DNA of 64,000 bases from Salvia splendens (Eukaryota > Streptophyta > Magnoliopsida > Lamiales > Lamiaceae), in assembly GCF_004379255.2 (NCBI RefSeq), contig NC_056032.1, positions 31,283,322 to 31,347,321 on the forward strand, written 5' to 3'. Position numbers and translations under genes: made by a program. This document shows positions 41,929 to 53,784 of this stretch, in pieces; the stretch's first letter is position 1, and each line of letters opens with the position of its first letter. A model generated the notes under the pieces. That model made no database searches and had not been told where the DNA came from. It was given only the letters and a program-made list of their open reading frames with translations.

Positions 41929-44900
41929 ATGGGCGATAATTCTCAAGCTACATTGACATGGCGGGAAATTCCGGGCCTTGACCCGACCCGCGCGAGCGGC
42001 CCCCGCCTCCTCCAATGCAAATCCAGACGGTTCGGCGATGGCAGAGGGCCTAATTTTGCGTGTATTTCGCTCGCGGAGAAGAGGGAGGACAAGGAGTTCT
42101 CGCCCTCGTTCGATCAGATTTTGAAGCATCCACTCGCTATGGTTGCATTGGTCCCCAAAGACGCCGCTCTCTTCGCCGCCGGGGCTATTGCCGGCGCGGC
42201 CGCCAAAACCGTTACTGCTCCGCTCGACCGTATCAAGCTTCTTATGCAGGTTCCTTATGCATTTAATTGTTCCTCTTTCAATTTGTGGGAATTTCTTATT
42301 CGGTCAACGTCTTAGTATTTCAGCTGAAGCTCTAAATTTCCTTCAAGCTTTCTCGGTTGGTTTCAGAATTCCAAATTGTAGAATTGTTTTTTTAATCTGA
42401 ATTGCACACACAGACAGTTTCAATTAGAATATTGAGGGATTACTCTGTTGTTTGTTTGTAAACATTGACTTACAACAGCGCTAAAGGAAAGAGAAAGAAT
42501 CTCTCAGAATTCGAACAAATTAACATACAAGCTCATAATGGTTTTGCTTATTCCTTTCCCCTCATTTTATGTAGACTCATGGGCTTAGAGCTGGACAAGT
42601 TGGTGCGAAGAAGGGAATAGGTTTTCTTGAGGTATTCTGCTTGCATCTTTCTGATGCTGATAATATTAGCTGCTTGATTATCACCACTCCACTTCTAAAT
42701 TTTTTTACTGGCGCTTGGAAGATTAGTGCTTTGTGACATTGCTTTTATAATGTTTATTTTATTTTATTTTTTTGTCTATTTGCTTATTTTACAAGTTTGA
42801 GAGACCTTGAAAGCCTAATCTTGTTGTGATGTGTCACTATTTCATTACATTTTACCATAATCCTGATAAGAGTCACAACTGTTATGCAAGTCTTTTTTTC
42901 TTTTTACCTTTCTTACTTGGAGGCATACATAATTGGCTTGCATATTTCTGTTATTCTGATTACCTATGATTTTCATGTTTAAATCTATTTTATCTTACTT
43001 GCAGACATAGCAGTATTCCTTTGTTAGCTTCTGTAGCCATCTACTTTCTTACTGTTTCTATACTACTTCAGTTGCTGCACAAAGTCTCATACTTTATAAT
43101 CTTTGGTATTTTCATGTAGGCTATCTCGTTGGTCGGAAAGGAAGAAGGGCTAAAAGGTTACTGGAAAGGGAATCTCCCTCAGGTTTGATCTAAAAGATCT
43201 ACTCTCTGTGGCTATATATTTCTGATCCGGAAAATGAAATTTTTTTGCTTTCAATGGTGTAGGTGATTCGGGTTATACCTTACAGTGCAGTTCAACTTTT
43301 TGCCTATGAATCATACAAGGTATGGTGCAACCATATCCCAAAAGAAGCATTGCATAATTGAACATGCAACATTACTGATGCAATTGATGATTTCCGTTTC
43401 TTCAGAAACTTTTCCGGGGAAAGGATGGTGAACTCTCTCTAATTGGAAGATTAGCTGCAGGTGCTTGTGCTGGCATGACTTCAACTTTCGTAAGTTGAAA
43501 ATGGATTTGAAATTTAACATCACACGAATTTCTCAATTGGCAATTGCTTGAATATTGTTCTACGAAAAGAACATGTGAACTTAGTCAAATGAAGAATTAG
43601 AATGCCGACGGAACTACTTTTTCTATTTGCTGAGGGTATGCAGTGGTATCTCAGTTGCTATATGTATCCAGGTTACATACCCGCTTGATGTCCTCCGTTT
43701 GAGGCTAGCTGTTGAACCTGGCTACAAAACTATGTCACAGGTAAAATAACTTTCTCTATGTTGCTTTATGTGAAGAGAGGACTCAGCGTATGTGGCAAAA
43801 ACCAACATTCGTCTTCTACACTTTGCAGGTTGCTGCAAACATGTTGAGAGAGGAAGGATTTGCGTCATTTTATAATGGTCTAGGACCTTCTCTTATTGGA
43901 ATCGCACCTTACATTGCAGTGAATTTCTGCGTTTTTGACTTGTGAGCTTCCGATCTAGCAGTTTTCTATTTCATTTGTGTATTTGCAAAATGAGACAAAT
44001 CTTCATACATAAATCTGAATGACAGGGTGAAGAAGTCTCTCCCGGAAAAGTATCAGAAGAGGACTGAAGCATCCATGGTGACTGCACTGGTGTCAGCGAC
44101 TGTAGCCACACTCATGTGCTATCCTTTGGACACTGTTAGAAGGCAGATGCAACTGAAGGGTACCCCTTACGTGACGGTTTTGGATGCCATTCCAGGTAAT
44201 GTTAATACCTATATGAATACATGTACGCATGAGGGCAGAATAATAGGAGAACAACTTACTTGATTGTGATGCTTTAAGCTGTGATTATGAAAACTGTCTT
44301 ATCCTACAACATTCAATTTGTTTTTTACTTTTTAAAGAATATTAGAGCCATCTTGGTCTTGCTCTTAAGCTATTGTATTTGCAATTTCAATTCGCCATCT
44401 AGGTGCCACTTCAGCTTTTAGAAACTCTGAGGAAATATAGAGCTTGTATTTTCTGGGATAATTTTGGTGTTCAGTCATTAGTATGTGATCTAGATATGCA
44501 ATGAAGATACACGCTACTACTTTTTGGCCATACAAATGCTAATTATTGCAACAAATTTTCTGAATCAGGTATTGTGGCTCGCGATGGTTTAGTGGGACTG
44601 TACAGGGGTTTCATCCCCAATGCATTAAAGTCTCTTCCCAACAGCAGGTTATTTTCTCTCCTTTCCTTCTCTTTCTGTACATGACCGATGAGACCTTAGA
44701 ATTTTGAAATGATGTTATTTCCTTACCAAACCTTATACAGAAAGGGATTAAATAGAATACCATTTTTCAAGAATAGTTGCTCATTATCAACAAAATTGAC
44801 TCAACTTTGAACTTAGTTGTCTAAAAATCGGCTTTCTTCACGAGACAGCACTGATAGATTCCTTGTATCTCCCTGTTGCAGCATAAGGCTTACTACATTT

Positions 44901-45008
44901 GACAGTGTGAAGCGTCTTATCGCGTCAGGGGAGAAAGAACTTCAAAGGATTATGGAGGAAAACCGCAAGAATGCAGATCAAAGTGCTAGTGACAATGGAT
45001 CTAGTTAG
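41929..45008 (+). CDS. TAAC: Chloroplast/thylakoid ADP,ATP carrier (mitochondrial carrier family), TAAC-like
   Basis: Model: join(41929-42249, 42575-42631, 43120-43182, 43263-43319, 43406-43489, 43672-43740, 43829-43941, 44026-44195, 44569-44647, 44882-45008), 379 aa, all GT-AG and in phase. Three carrier repeats: APLDRIKLLMQ (about 97-107), YPLDVLRLRL and YPLDTVRRQMQLKG, each fitting Px[DE]xx[RK]. Matching G-rich halves include GYWKGNLPQVIRVIPYSA, FYNGLGPSLIGIAPYIAVN and LYRGFIPNALKSLPNSS. The ~80-residue N-terminal extension looks like a plastid transit peptide. The RRRMMM signature of mitochondrial ADP/ATP carriers is absent, as expected for TAAC/EAAC carriers. It supplies ATP across the thylakoid or envelope membrane in exchange for ADP. 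KKLFRGKDGELS and VAANMLREEGFASFYNG favour TAAC over EAAC; this is from memory, not alignment. Confidence 0.9.
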
Positions 45009-45875
45009 CTTTGCTTCGTCATCCCTAGCTCGCAGGCAGTATCTATCGTGCACAAACGAGAAGCTCTTTTATTTTTGAAGGAATTAAAGGTGAGATTGAG
45101 CCGTAGGTTTTAACTGTACGAACCAGAACCCATTTTTTGGTAATACAATATTGTTCTACTAGTGTAACTTGAAGTGTTACATCTTACAGGGCATCTTCGA
45201 AGATCTTAGAGAGAGAGACAGATATAGAGTTTATATTTTTTGCAGTCTATGTTTTATTTTCATTTCATGTGGGTATATATCATATAGGCATTTTTATTGT
45301 CGTAGGAGTACTATTTTGAGATCTCATATATTCTCAGCATTTATATTGCAAATAGTCTTAAGATATTGATCTCAACATTAAATATTCTCTACTGCTGTCC
45401 CATTGTAACATTTGTTATTCCATCACCACTGGCTACTTGGTGAAGGAAAGGGATCAAGATTTAATACTTTTTTGTAAGGCTTAATTAAATTTATCCAAGT
45501 ATTGAAAGTACAATAAAAACAAATAATTGTAGAAGTTTTTATCAGTGAAGACACGTAAAAGAAAGATTTGGAGATCAAGTGGAGCATTCAATTCTATACT
45601 CATTCTAAATTCATAGTAATATTTAAAATATTTGGATGATACATGGGGTCTTTTTCCTCAAAATCAGTTAGAACTTAAAGTGATACACTGTAATTCTAAT
45701 TCAATTTTAAATTATTTATTTAATAAAATAAATAATTAATATAAAACTTTGTTCTATTTTTAAATTACTTTGTTTAGTATGTTAAAAAAATAACCAAAAT
45801 AAGATATTGACTTTTATTTTTATAATTTTTAATTATTTACTATAGTACTACGGTGTGCGTTATAATGCTATTTTT
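45009..45875. other. 3' flank and AT-rich spacer
   Basis: 3' UTR of the carrier gene, then AT-rich sequence. No gene recognised. Confidence 0.5.
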
Positions 45876-46076
45876 TCTTAAGTTGCTAACTCATCAGTAC
45901 AGTGTATTAAAATACCAACACGATCACATTAAAACATCAACACAATTTTGTATTGACATTTTAATATACTGGGTTGATATTTTAAATATCAAAATCATCT
46001 AAGTTTATGTTGACATTTCAATGTTATCATGTTGACACTTTTAATACACTGCATTGATGAGTTAGCAACTTAAGAA
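45876..46076. mobile_element. Short inverted-repeat element (MITE, family unassigned)
   Basis: CTTAAGTTGCTAACTCATCA at the left and its exact complement TGATGAGTTAGCAACTTAAG at the right. The arms continue through GTACAGTGTATTAAAA and TTTTAATACACTGCAT, giving ~35-bp TIRs around a ~130-bp interior. No clear target duplication was found, so class is open. Confidence 0.75.
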
Positions 46077-46234
46077 AGTTAGCAACATATCACAACTCAT
46101 AGTACTATTGTATTATATTTCTACATTATTTGTTCAATGTATTGAGTATGTTTACAATGTCTGTATTATGTTGGCATATGCAATGTGTGTGTCGTGTATA
46201 CGCAATGTGTCATATAAATGTTGAATTTTATAAT

Positions 46235-46273
<39 letters not shown>
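46235..46273. repeat. (AAT)n microsatellite
   Basis: About 12 AAT units with an ATTATAAT start. Confidence 0.9.
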
Positions 46274-46280
46274 TCTAAAT

Positions 46281-46500
46281 ACTCCCTCTGTTTCAAGATA
46301 GTTGAGTCATTTCTTTTAAGCATGAAATTTAAGAAATTGATTTGTTAAAGATTAAAGTGGAAAGAGTAAAATAAGAGAGGAATAGAATAAAAGAGATCGA
46401 GAGAGTAAATTAAAAGAGAATAAAATTTATACCAAATAGATAAATAGCTTAACGACCTTGAAACAAACTAAAAAAGAAATAGTACGACTCAACTAGTCTA
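46281..46500. mobile_element. Stowaway-type MITE, right end worn
   Basis: CTCCCTCTGTTTCAAGATAG preceded by TA. The right side has ACTCAACTAGTCTAGAAGTG where a complementary CTATCTTGAAAC-like arm would be expected. Confidence 0.55.
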
Positions 46501-46536
46501 GAAGTGAAGTTGATTTATAGTGAGTATTACTATTAA

Positions 46537-47451
46537 GGCCATCCACAATGGCGCCTAGCGCACCGCCTAGCCGAGCCCCGGTGCTAGGCGGTCCGCTAGG
46601 CTAACCATTGTAACCGCCGAGCCGGTTTCCGGAAAAAAAATCGCCTAGCGCATCGGCCCAGCGGATTTTTTAATTTTTTTATTTAATGTTATTTTTATGA
46701 AACTCATTCTTAGTTGTTTCTATTTTATAGAGACATTCGTGAATGTTTTATGTTCCACTTTCGATGTGGGACAAACTCATTCTTGGTTGTTTCTCTTTTA
46801 TAGAGACATCCTTGAATGTTTTATATTCCACTTTCGATGTGGGACAAACTCATTCTTGGTTGTTTCTATTTTATAGAAACATCCGTGAATGTTTTATGTT
46901 CCACTTTCGATGTGGGACAAACTCATTCTTGGTTGTTTCTCTTTTATATAGACATCCTTGAATGTTTTATATTCTACTTTTGATGTGGGACAAACTCATT
47001 CTTGGTTGTTTCTCTTTTATAGAGACATCCTATAATGTTTTATGTTCCACTTTCGATGTGGGACAAACTCATTCTTGGTTGTTTCTATTTTATAGAGACA
47101 TCCTTGAATGTTTTATATTCCACTTTCGATGTAGGACGAACTCATTAATGAGAATGTTGTAATGTTATTTTAATTTTAATGAAGTGTGTTTTTTTAATTA
47201 ATGTACTTTTTCAAATTTTAATATTATTATTGAATTTTTCCGTATCTGTGTAGTAAATTTAATTCCGTATTTTGTGTGATTGTTAATTATTTGTTTTATA
47301 TAATTTTGAGTGATGGGGCTAGGTTATGACTAGGCTATGGCTGAGCTATTTGCCTATTTTGATTATGTGGCAGAAGGATTTTTAGTGTTGATGATGTGGC
47401 AGGAGGAGTTTGTGGCTAAGTTACGGCGGAGCTATTCTATTGTGGATGACC
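46537..47451. mobile_element. Harbinger-type MITE with a tandem-repeat core
   Basis: GGCCATCCACAATGG at 46537 and its inverted partner CTATTGTGGATGACC ending 47451 are flanked by TAA (46534-46536, 47452-47454). 915 bp, no coding capacity. The left arm is GC-rich with GCCTAGCG words; the right arm has GGCTATGGCTGAGC. The centre is the six-unit array at 46699-47136. Confidence 0.85.
46699..47136 (+). repeat. Six tandem 73-bp repeats
   Basis: 438 bp, exactly 6 x 73. Unit landmarks: ACTCATTCTTGGTTGTTTCT, TTTTATAGAGACATCC, GAATGTTTTAT and CCACTTTCGATGTGGGA. Copies alternate between TATGTTCC/CGTGAATG and TATATTCC/CTTGAATG spellings, hinting at a 146-bp higher-order unit. CACTTTCGATGTGGGA includes a short hairpin-like CCAC...GTGG. 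Period 73 is not a multiple of 3 and the unit has no coding sense. Confidence 0.93.
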
Positions 47452-47592
47452 TAAATGAAGTTTGGAAATGAATTTAAAGTCAAATTCATACAAAATGGGC
47501 AATAAAATGATAAATGCATCGGATAAATACCGTCTCTCTCTCCTCAATTCAATTTCTCTCTCAGTTCCTCACGCAGTCAGCCATTCTCCCAA

Positions 47593-47613
47593 ATGGGAAG
47601 ACTATCCCGCTAA
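47593..47613 (+). other. Six-residue upstream ORF before RUS5-like start
   Basis: ATGGGAAGACTATCCCGCTA plus final A, ending 14 bp before the main ATG at 47627. It may modulate translation; untested. Confidence 0.35.
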
Positions 47614-47626
47614 GTAATTATTCAAA

Positions 47627-50600
47627 ATGGCTTCGGCGCTGCGATTGAGCTGCCAGAGCTTCAACTTCAGCTCCTGGCAGAGTCCAAATCCGGCGAGAGT
47701 TGATCGGTTTCAGATTTTGTGCAGCAATCTACCCCATTCCGCGGGAGCAGAAGACTCGCAATGTATAAAGTAAGATCATCTGCCTTGTGTTATTAGCGGA
47801 GGAGAGGATAAAACCTCCATCAAAACACATGATTCTGCCTGTTTTGTACGCTTTTGCTGCTTAATTGTAGGGAGGATAACGAAGCGCCATTCGTTTTGCT
47901 GGAGAAATACGGCAATGGCACATCCAAACGGTAATTGCTAATTACTAGAGAAGTTCTATTGAATTTAGATTGGTTTTGTGTTTAATTATTTTAGTTGCTC
48001 TGAATTTTTGTATTTATGCTTAGGTTATGCAATTATGTGATCAGTGTTTGTGTAATTATTGCTGAACTTGGTGAATTAGATCGTGTGCATTAGTCGCTTT
48101 ATACATACGTAGAAATATACAATGTGTATACTCTTGTTTTCATGTGAAAATCTTCTAGATGCCTAATTTGGTATGGTTCATTGTGTGTAGCATTTAAAAG
48201 ATTGTGTAGTTTTTAGATCAGGAATAAGATTGTAATACACCACTTGTTTATTATGTTCCTCCAGCTTTATTATAGAATCTGATCTGCTAATTAGGACCAT
48301 TCTCGAGGAGGATGGTTCGCCCCAAACCAATGTGATGCAAAACTCGCACGTTGAGGAAAGTGACGATTACTTGTCTTGGCTTCCAAACACCATCAAAGAT
48401 TTTATCCTTCCTGCAGGTTTCCCAGGTTGTATACCTTGCCTGCAAGTATTGTTCATTCTTATGAAAAAATGTGCTACTGATGCATTTTTAGTTTAACCTG
48501 GAGTAATCTCTCAGCAATTCAGTTCTTGATATGGTGCAATACAACTCAACTGTGATACAGATTCAGTGTCAGATGATTACTTGGAGTACATATTGCTCCA
48601 GTTCCCAACTAATGTTACAGGGTGGATATGTCATACACTGGTCACTTCCACTCTTCTAAAGGCATGTGAAACTAACTCAGGCCAGTAATTTAGCTTGGGT
48701 ATGTTACATAGCAAAAACTAGTGGGCATGCAGAAATCGCTATTTGGATCATCATTAGCCTGACATAGTATATTAGAGCTTCTCTTTTGCAATTGACTGTG
48801 TTCAGTTCAGTTTCTTGCCCTGCTGTTATTAAAGCCATTGTCAGATTTCCTTTCGAATTGGGAATATTCTGACATGAGTTATTTAAGCAACCTGTGCCAG
48901 CAAGGTTAGTACTCGATTATTGGTACTAATATCTGTGGTGAAAATATAGGCTGTTGGAGTAGGGTCATTTTCAGGAACTACAGCAGCAGCTTCTGCCGCT
49001 GCTATTAGGTAATTGCTTGGATCCCTATTCAATGACTATATACTCACTGTTTAGTGTTGACGCCCATCTGTTTGTGCTCGCAGATGGGTGTCAAAGGATG
49101 GCATTGGTGCTCTTGGCCGTTTATTCATAGGTCTGGCTATCTTTCAGAACTCTAGAAAAACCATTTCGTGAATGTGCAAGTAATTTATTTTTTGTGTCAG
49201 GTGGAAGATTTGGTAACCTTTTTGATGATGACCCAAAACAATGGCGCTTATATGCAGATTTTGTTGGTAGCACTGGGAGGTTTGAGTCTTATGGATTTAA
49301 TAGATAATAATACTCCCTCCATCCCCCATTAATTGTCCACTTTTGCCATTTTCGTCCGTCCCACATTGCACTAACTTATTCACTCACATTTTATTATAAA
49401 ACTAATACATAAAAGTGAGACCCATATTCCAATAACTTTTTCAACCCACTTTCCTTTATATTTTTTAAAACCCTTGCCGGAACCAAAATGGACAATTATT
49501 AGGGGACGGAGGGAGTAGTACTTGTTTGTAGTAAGTCATGTTCTTTGATGAGAAGTGGATCCTTCCATTGCAGCATCTTTGACCTCAGCACCCAGCTATA
49601 TCCTGCATACTTTTTACCTTTGGCATCACTGGGAAATCTTGCCAAGGTAAAGTTGTTGAATATAGGATACAAAAACATGATAAATGAGATCGAGCAAGTA
49701 CATGTTATATCGTTTTATGAAGTCCAGAAGATTGTGAAAAGTATGTCCAGAAATGAAGTGTTATTTAGTATTTTTTCTGTTTCTGCAGGCAGTAGGTAGA
49801 GGTCTAAGAGATCCTTCATTCCGTGTGATCCAAAATCATTTTGCAATCTCTGGGAATCTGGGAAATGTATCAGCCAAGGTAGAGCTTTACCTTGTTCTCT
49901 ATTCCCTAGTTAGTTATATTACATTGGGCCATGATGCACTTTGCTTCAGAAATTGAATTTCAAACTATTTTATAGATTCTGTGGTAATAACATAAAGTAA
50001 ATATACTACGCATGGAAATTTCTGAATTTTGGTCATGACTTTTATTTGGGAGCTATTATATATGCGGTAATGTTGCTTAGTTTTATGGTAAAATTGGCAG
50101 GAGGAAGTGTGGGAAGTGGCTGCTGAACTGGTTGGGCTTGCTTTAGGCATACTTGCTCTGGTATATTGAATCTTTCCTGCCAAACAACAATGATTTGAAC
50201 ATAATTTTCAGTTTACCACAATTACTTTTCAATAGCTTACTTACTCAAAATTACAATTATAGGATACGCCTGGATTTTCATCTTCATATCCTACATTGAC
50301 ACTCACATGGCTTGGAGTGCGTCTTCTTCACCTATGGTTCCGTTATCTGTCCCTCTCAGCTCTGCGGTTTAACACGGTGCGGCATGATTTTATATCTGCT
50401 TTGTGAAAAGTGGATAGCAGATTCCACAATGTGATAAATTTGCCTAAATAATAAAACGCGTCTTTGCTTAGCTATATCAGTTTTCTGACAGATAAATCTC
50501 AAGCGTGCACGGATATTGGTGAACTCGCATATTTCATCGCAAAAGATTCCTGGTAACACATGGTCTTCTATAAATTTTGGCATTTTTTTCCAACAGTGCT

Positions 50601-51361
50601 GGAAAAGTTATGATTGGATCAGGAATCAGTGACTGCAACAAGATGGAAAATATATTGGTATGGGAAAAATTTCTTAAACCAAAAATTACTTTTGGTGTGC
50701 CCTTGGAAGAGATGATTAATGCAAACAAACCTGGCTCTCTGGTATGATCTTTTCTTTATTTATTTCATTCGTTATTCTAGTTTAAAACACCAGCTGAATT
50801 CTGCAGTTTACACTAGTATAATATCAAATGTATCATGATGTCATAACATGCCCAAAAATATAGTTGGAAGTAATTAGATATTCTCCCAGAAACAAAGAAC
50901 TGTTGATATGTATTTATTCATGCAAATTTGGATTGAACCTTTTATATATCTGTCTGAACAGGTGAAGATACTACTCAAACTCTATGCAAAGGAGAAATAT
51001 TTTCTTGTGGTGAACCAACCCGGAACAGAATTTGAGATCTTTGTCTCGTTCAAGGTATGTGATTCTAGAGTAACTATCAACCTTCATGTATTATATCAAA
51101 TCTAATAAACCCGAGTCCTTGCAGGAGGGAGCTACAAGTGTATCTGTCCTAAGAAGTGTGTGGCAATCCTACTGGCTCCATCAAAATCGGAGCAAATCAG
51201 ATGATGTTATGACCCAACTTGAGCAAAGTTTGATTGCTTTAAATGATACGTTTGATGATTTTTTGCTACAACTGGAAAGGAGTGGATGGGAGACAAATCA
51301 GATGTATCTCAAGGTCCCTAAGGAAATTTCAATTCAAGAACAATCTCCAGCGCCGCCATAA
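47627..51361 (+). CDS. RUS5: ROOT UVB SENSITIVE family protein (DUF647), RUS5-like
   Basis: Model of 15 exons: join(47627-47769, 47871-47930, 48295-48425, 48561-48661, 48950-49008, 49084-49130, 49201-49279, 49574-49646, 49789-49878, 50101-50160, 50263-50376, 50492-50552, 50608-50741, 50962-51054, 51125-51361), 493 aa. The DUF647 core is clear: VGVGSFSGTTAAASAAAIRW, GGRFGNLFDDDPKQWRLYAD, YPAYFLPLASLGNLAK, FRVIQNHFAISGNLGNVSAK, LTLTWLGVRLLHLWFRY and NTINLKRARILV. The N-terminal ~70 residues suggest a plastid transit peptide. RUS proteins act in plastid-linked or vitamin-B6-linked development; the biochemical role of RUS5 is unknown to me. Intron 4 uses a GC donor (AAAG/GCATGT). The exon 13 acceptor (AAAAG/TTATG, 50608) is the only one that keeps frame with exon 12 and is less certain. 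A MITE sits in intron 7. Confidence 0.88.
49313..49515. mobile_element. Stowaway-type MITE in intron 7 of the RUS5-like gene
   Basis: CTCCCTCCATCCCCCATTAA at the left, TTATTAGGGGACGGAGGGAG at the right, TA on both sides (49311-49312, 49516-49517). Both splice sites of the intron lie outside it. Confidence 0.92.
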
Positions 51362-51817
51362 GGTGACATACGAATTCCGAGTCTTGAATATTTGTTTGAA
51401 TTGCCTCGAAAGGATGTAAGTTACTACCTTACTGCAACCTCTAGAGTCGGGTGAGTTCCAGAATATGTGATGAAGAGAGATTTTGAGCTCTTTATAGTAT
51501 ACTTGCTATAGTTGAATACTTTCGCTAGCTGACTTATGTTGTCTCTGTTTATTTGATTCTTTGTACTCATGTAATAATAGTCATACAAACAATTGGTTAT
51601 TGAGATGTGCCACGTAGTTTTCAAAATCAAAATTGTAAATACTTTTTTTAAGTAAATGAGTTGATCAACAACGTCGTTTTGGTCAACAAATAACTACCTA
51701 GATAATCAATTTTGCTGAATATAGGTAAGTCGGTTCAGGTTGGGAATTTATGCAACCTGTCTTAAGAACCACCTTTAAAATTTGCAGGAAATATAAAATA
51801 CTAAGTATTAGTATCTA
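51362..51817. other. 3' flank of the RUS5-like gene
   Basis: Presumed 3' UTR and spacer; nothing else recognised. Confidence 0.5.
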
Positions 51818-52014
51818 TTATGTCCCAAGAAAGATGATCCATTCCTTGGGTGACACGAGATTTTAAACAGTATTACTTTATGTGTTAAGTGGAGAAAGTA
51901 AAGTAAGAGAAAATAAAATAGAGATAAAAGTGTTTTCATTTTTAGCAATAAGTTATTTTAGTTGAGACAAATCAAACACGAAAATTAGTCACATTCGATG
52001 AGATAGAGGGAGTA
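51818..52014. mobile_element. Worn Stowaway-like MITE
   Basis: Left arm TATGTCCCAAGAAAGATGAT, right arm CATTCGATGAGATAGAGGGAG then TA. The interior TGGGTGACACGAGATTTTA and GTTAAGTGGAGAAAGTAAAG are typical of this family. Left border uncertain. Confidence 0.55.
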
Positions 52015-52589
52015 CGACTTAATAATTTTAAATATTATTTTCAGTAAAAACTAGACATAGTTAACCAAGTTTAAAGTTTGCGACCATTCATAACCCTCGT
52101 TCAATCCAACATCATCCAACTCATCGTCCAACTCTTTAATGAAATATTGATCTCCCTCTCATCCACATACATAACACTCCTCCTTCTGTAATAATTTATC
52201 CCATTTGACCCGGTCGGATTTTAAAAAATAGAATAGAAAGTGAATTGAAAAAGTTAGTGGCATGTGTGTCCTACTTTTATATATAAATGTGAGTGAGAAT
52301 GAGTTAGTGGAATGTGAGATCCACTACCAAACATGATAAAAGTGAAAGGTGACAAATTTTAAGAGACAGAAGAAAAAGGAAATACTCCATCCGTCCGCGA
52401 ATAGGAGTCCCGTTTTTTCATTTTAGTCTGTCCACAAATAGGAGTCCCGGTTCACTTTTACCATAAATGGTAATAGGGTCCCACCTTCCACTAACTCATT
52501 CCACTAACATTTCATTTAAAACTAATAAATACAAGTGAAACCCTTATTCCACTAACTTTTTTTATCCACTTTTCTTATTATTTTTTAAA

Positions 52590-52970
52590 GACTAAAGTCT
52601 CATTTTAGTCCTTAACATATTGCGATTTTTTGATTTTGGTCAAAAACATTATCTTTTGAATTATTCGGTCCCTCACATTTGAAATCGAATCACATTTAGT
52701 CCGAAATGGACGGAACTGTTAAAATTTAACAGGCACCGTGGATTTATCGGATTTTGACCCGATTAATCATTTTTAATTAATTCAAAAATAATAATAATTA
52801 TTATAAATAAAAAACTTTTATAATATAAATAAAAAAATAACCCCCTCACCTCCAGCATCTCCACCATCTCCGCCGCCCTCCCCGCCTCCCGATTCCCCCT
52901 CATCGCCCCCACCACCGTCGTCACCGTCTCATCCCTCAGCCTCACCCCCTCCTTACATCATCACCCCTCC
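52590..52970. repeat. MULE left TIR
   Basis: Inverted match to 53785-54164 with scattered mismatches. It contains the sequence around ACGGAACTGTTAAAATTTAA in both arms. Confidence 0.88.
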
Positions 52971-52977
52971 GTTCAGA

Positions 52978-53784
52978 ATGCAGCGGCGTCTCTTCCGATT
53001 TCAACCCCACTCCTCCCCTCCCCCTTCCTCCTTCACCCAGAAACACCCACATTTCTCTCAAACCAATCCGCCGCCTTCGTCCTCGCCTTGGCCCACTCCC
53101 GCCCTCCAAATCCTCATCAACGATGAGAATCAGCAGCAGCTGGAGCAGAATGGACCCTTTTACCCCCAAGCCCACCCCCTTCAAGAGACCCACCCCATCT
53201 CCAGCAACAATTCTCTTGTTCCCTCACCAAGACTCTGACTCTCTCCAACGCCCTCCACAGATACGGCGTGGACCCACCTACAAAATTCAGTCTTTTCCAC
53301 AATAGGTCTCAGAAATTCTTGACCCATTTCCACCACCACCTGCGCCGCCGTCTCCGCCTCCACCTCCGCCTCCGCCACAATAGCAATCCCGAGGCTCCCC
53401 ACGATTAGGTTGTTCCTTGCCAAGTCCTTGCCGATTAAGATAAATGCCAAGGGCCGGGTGAGCCGGTCTCATTTTCCGGTGCTTTGGTCGATTGGTTCGA
53501 GGCAGAAGGCGGATAAGAAGGCCATTTCTGGGTGTTATGTTCAAGCATACACCAATGGGGATGTCTATGAGGGCGAGTTTCATAAGGGGAAATGTAGTGG
53601 CAGTGGGGTTTATTACTATTACATGAGTGGGAGGTATGAAGGTGATTGGGTTGATGGCAAGTATGATGGCTATGGTGTTGAGACGTGGGCTCAGGGCAGC
53701 CAGTATAGAGGGCAGTACCGACAAGGCCTTAGGCATGGTTTCGGAGTATATAGGTTTTACACTGGTGACGTACATTCTCAACGA
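52978..53784 (+). pseudogene. Captured fragment of a MORN-repeat gene
   Basis: The interior reads as parts of a plant MORN-repeat protein of the kind annotated 'histone H3K4-specific methyltransferase SET7/9 family' (At1g77660/At4g17080 type, from memory). The N-terminal part in one frame includes TLTLSNALHRYGVDPP and LTHFHHHLRRRLRL. After a junction near 53378 it changes frame and continues IRLFLAKSLPIK, HFPVLWSIGS, then three MORN units: YEGEFHKGKCSGSG, YEGDWVDGKYDGYG and YRGQYRQGLRHGFG. It stops at GVYRFYTGDV, where the right TIR begins. The hydrophobic stretch expected between the two parts seems deleted, and later MORN repeats are absent. Whether it is transcribed is unknown. Confidence 0.85.

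Noticed and set aside
46699..47136. CRISPR-like array
   Set aside because: Regular period, but the whole 73-bp unit is conserved with no variable spacers, and the context is plant nuclear DNA.
46743..47162. Repetitive plus-strand frames (FYVPLSMWDKLILGC type)
   Set aside because: Translation of the 73-bp tandem repeats; the period is not a multiple of three and the unit lies in a MITE.
53287..53781. 164-codon minus-strand frame in the Pack-MULE
   Set aside because: Antisense of the MORN-repeat fragment, whose plus-strand reading has clear MORN motifs.
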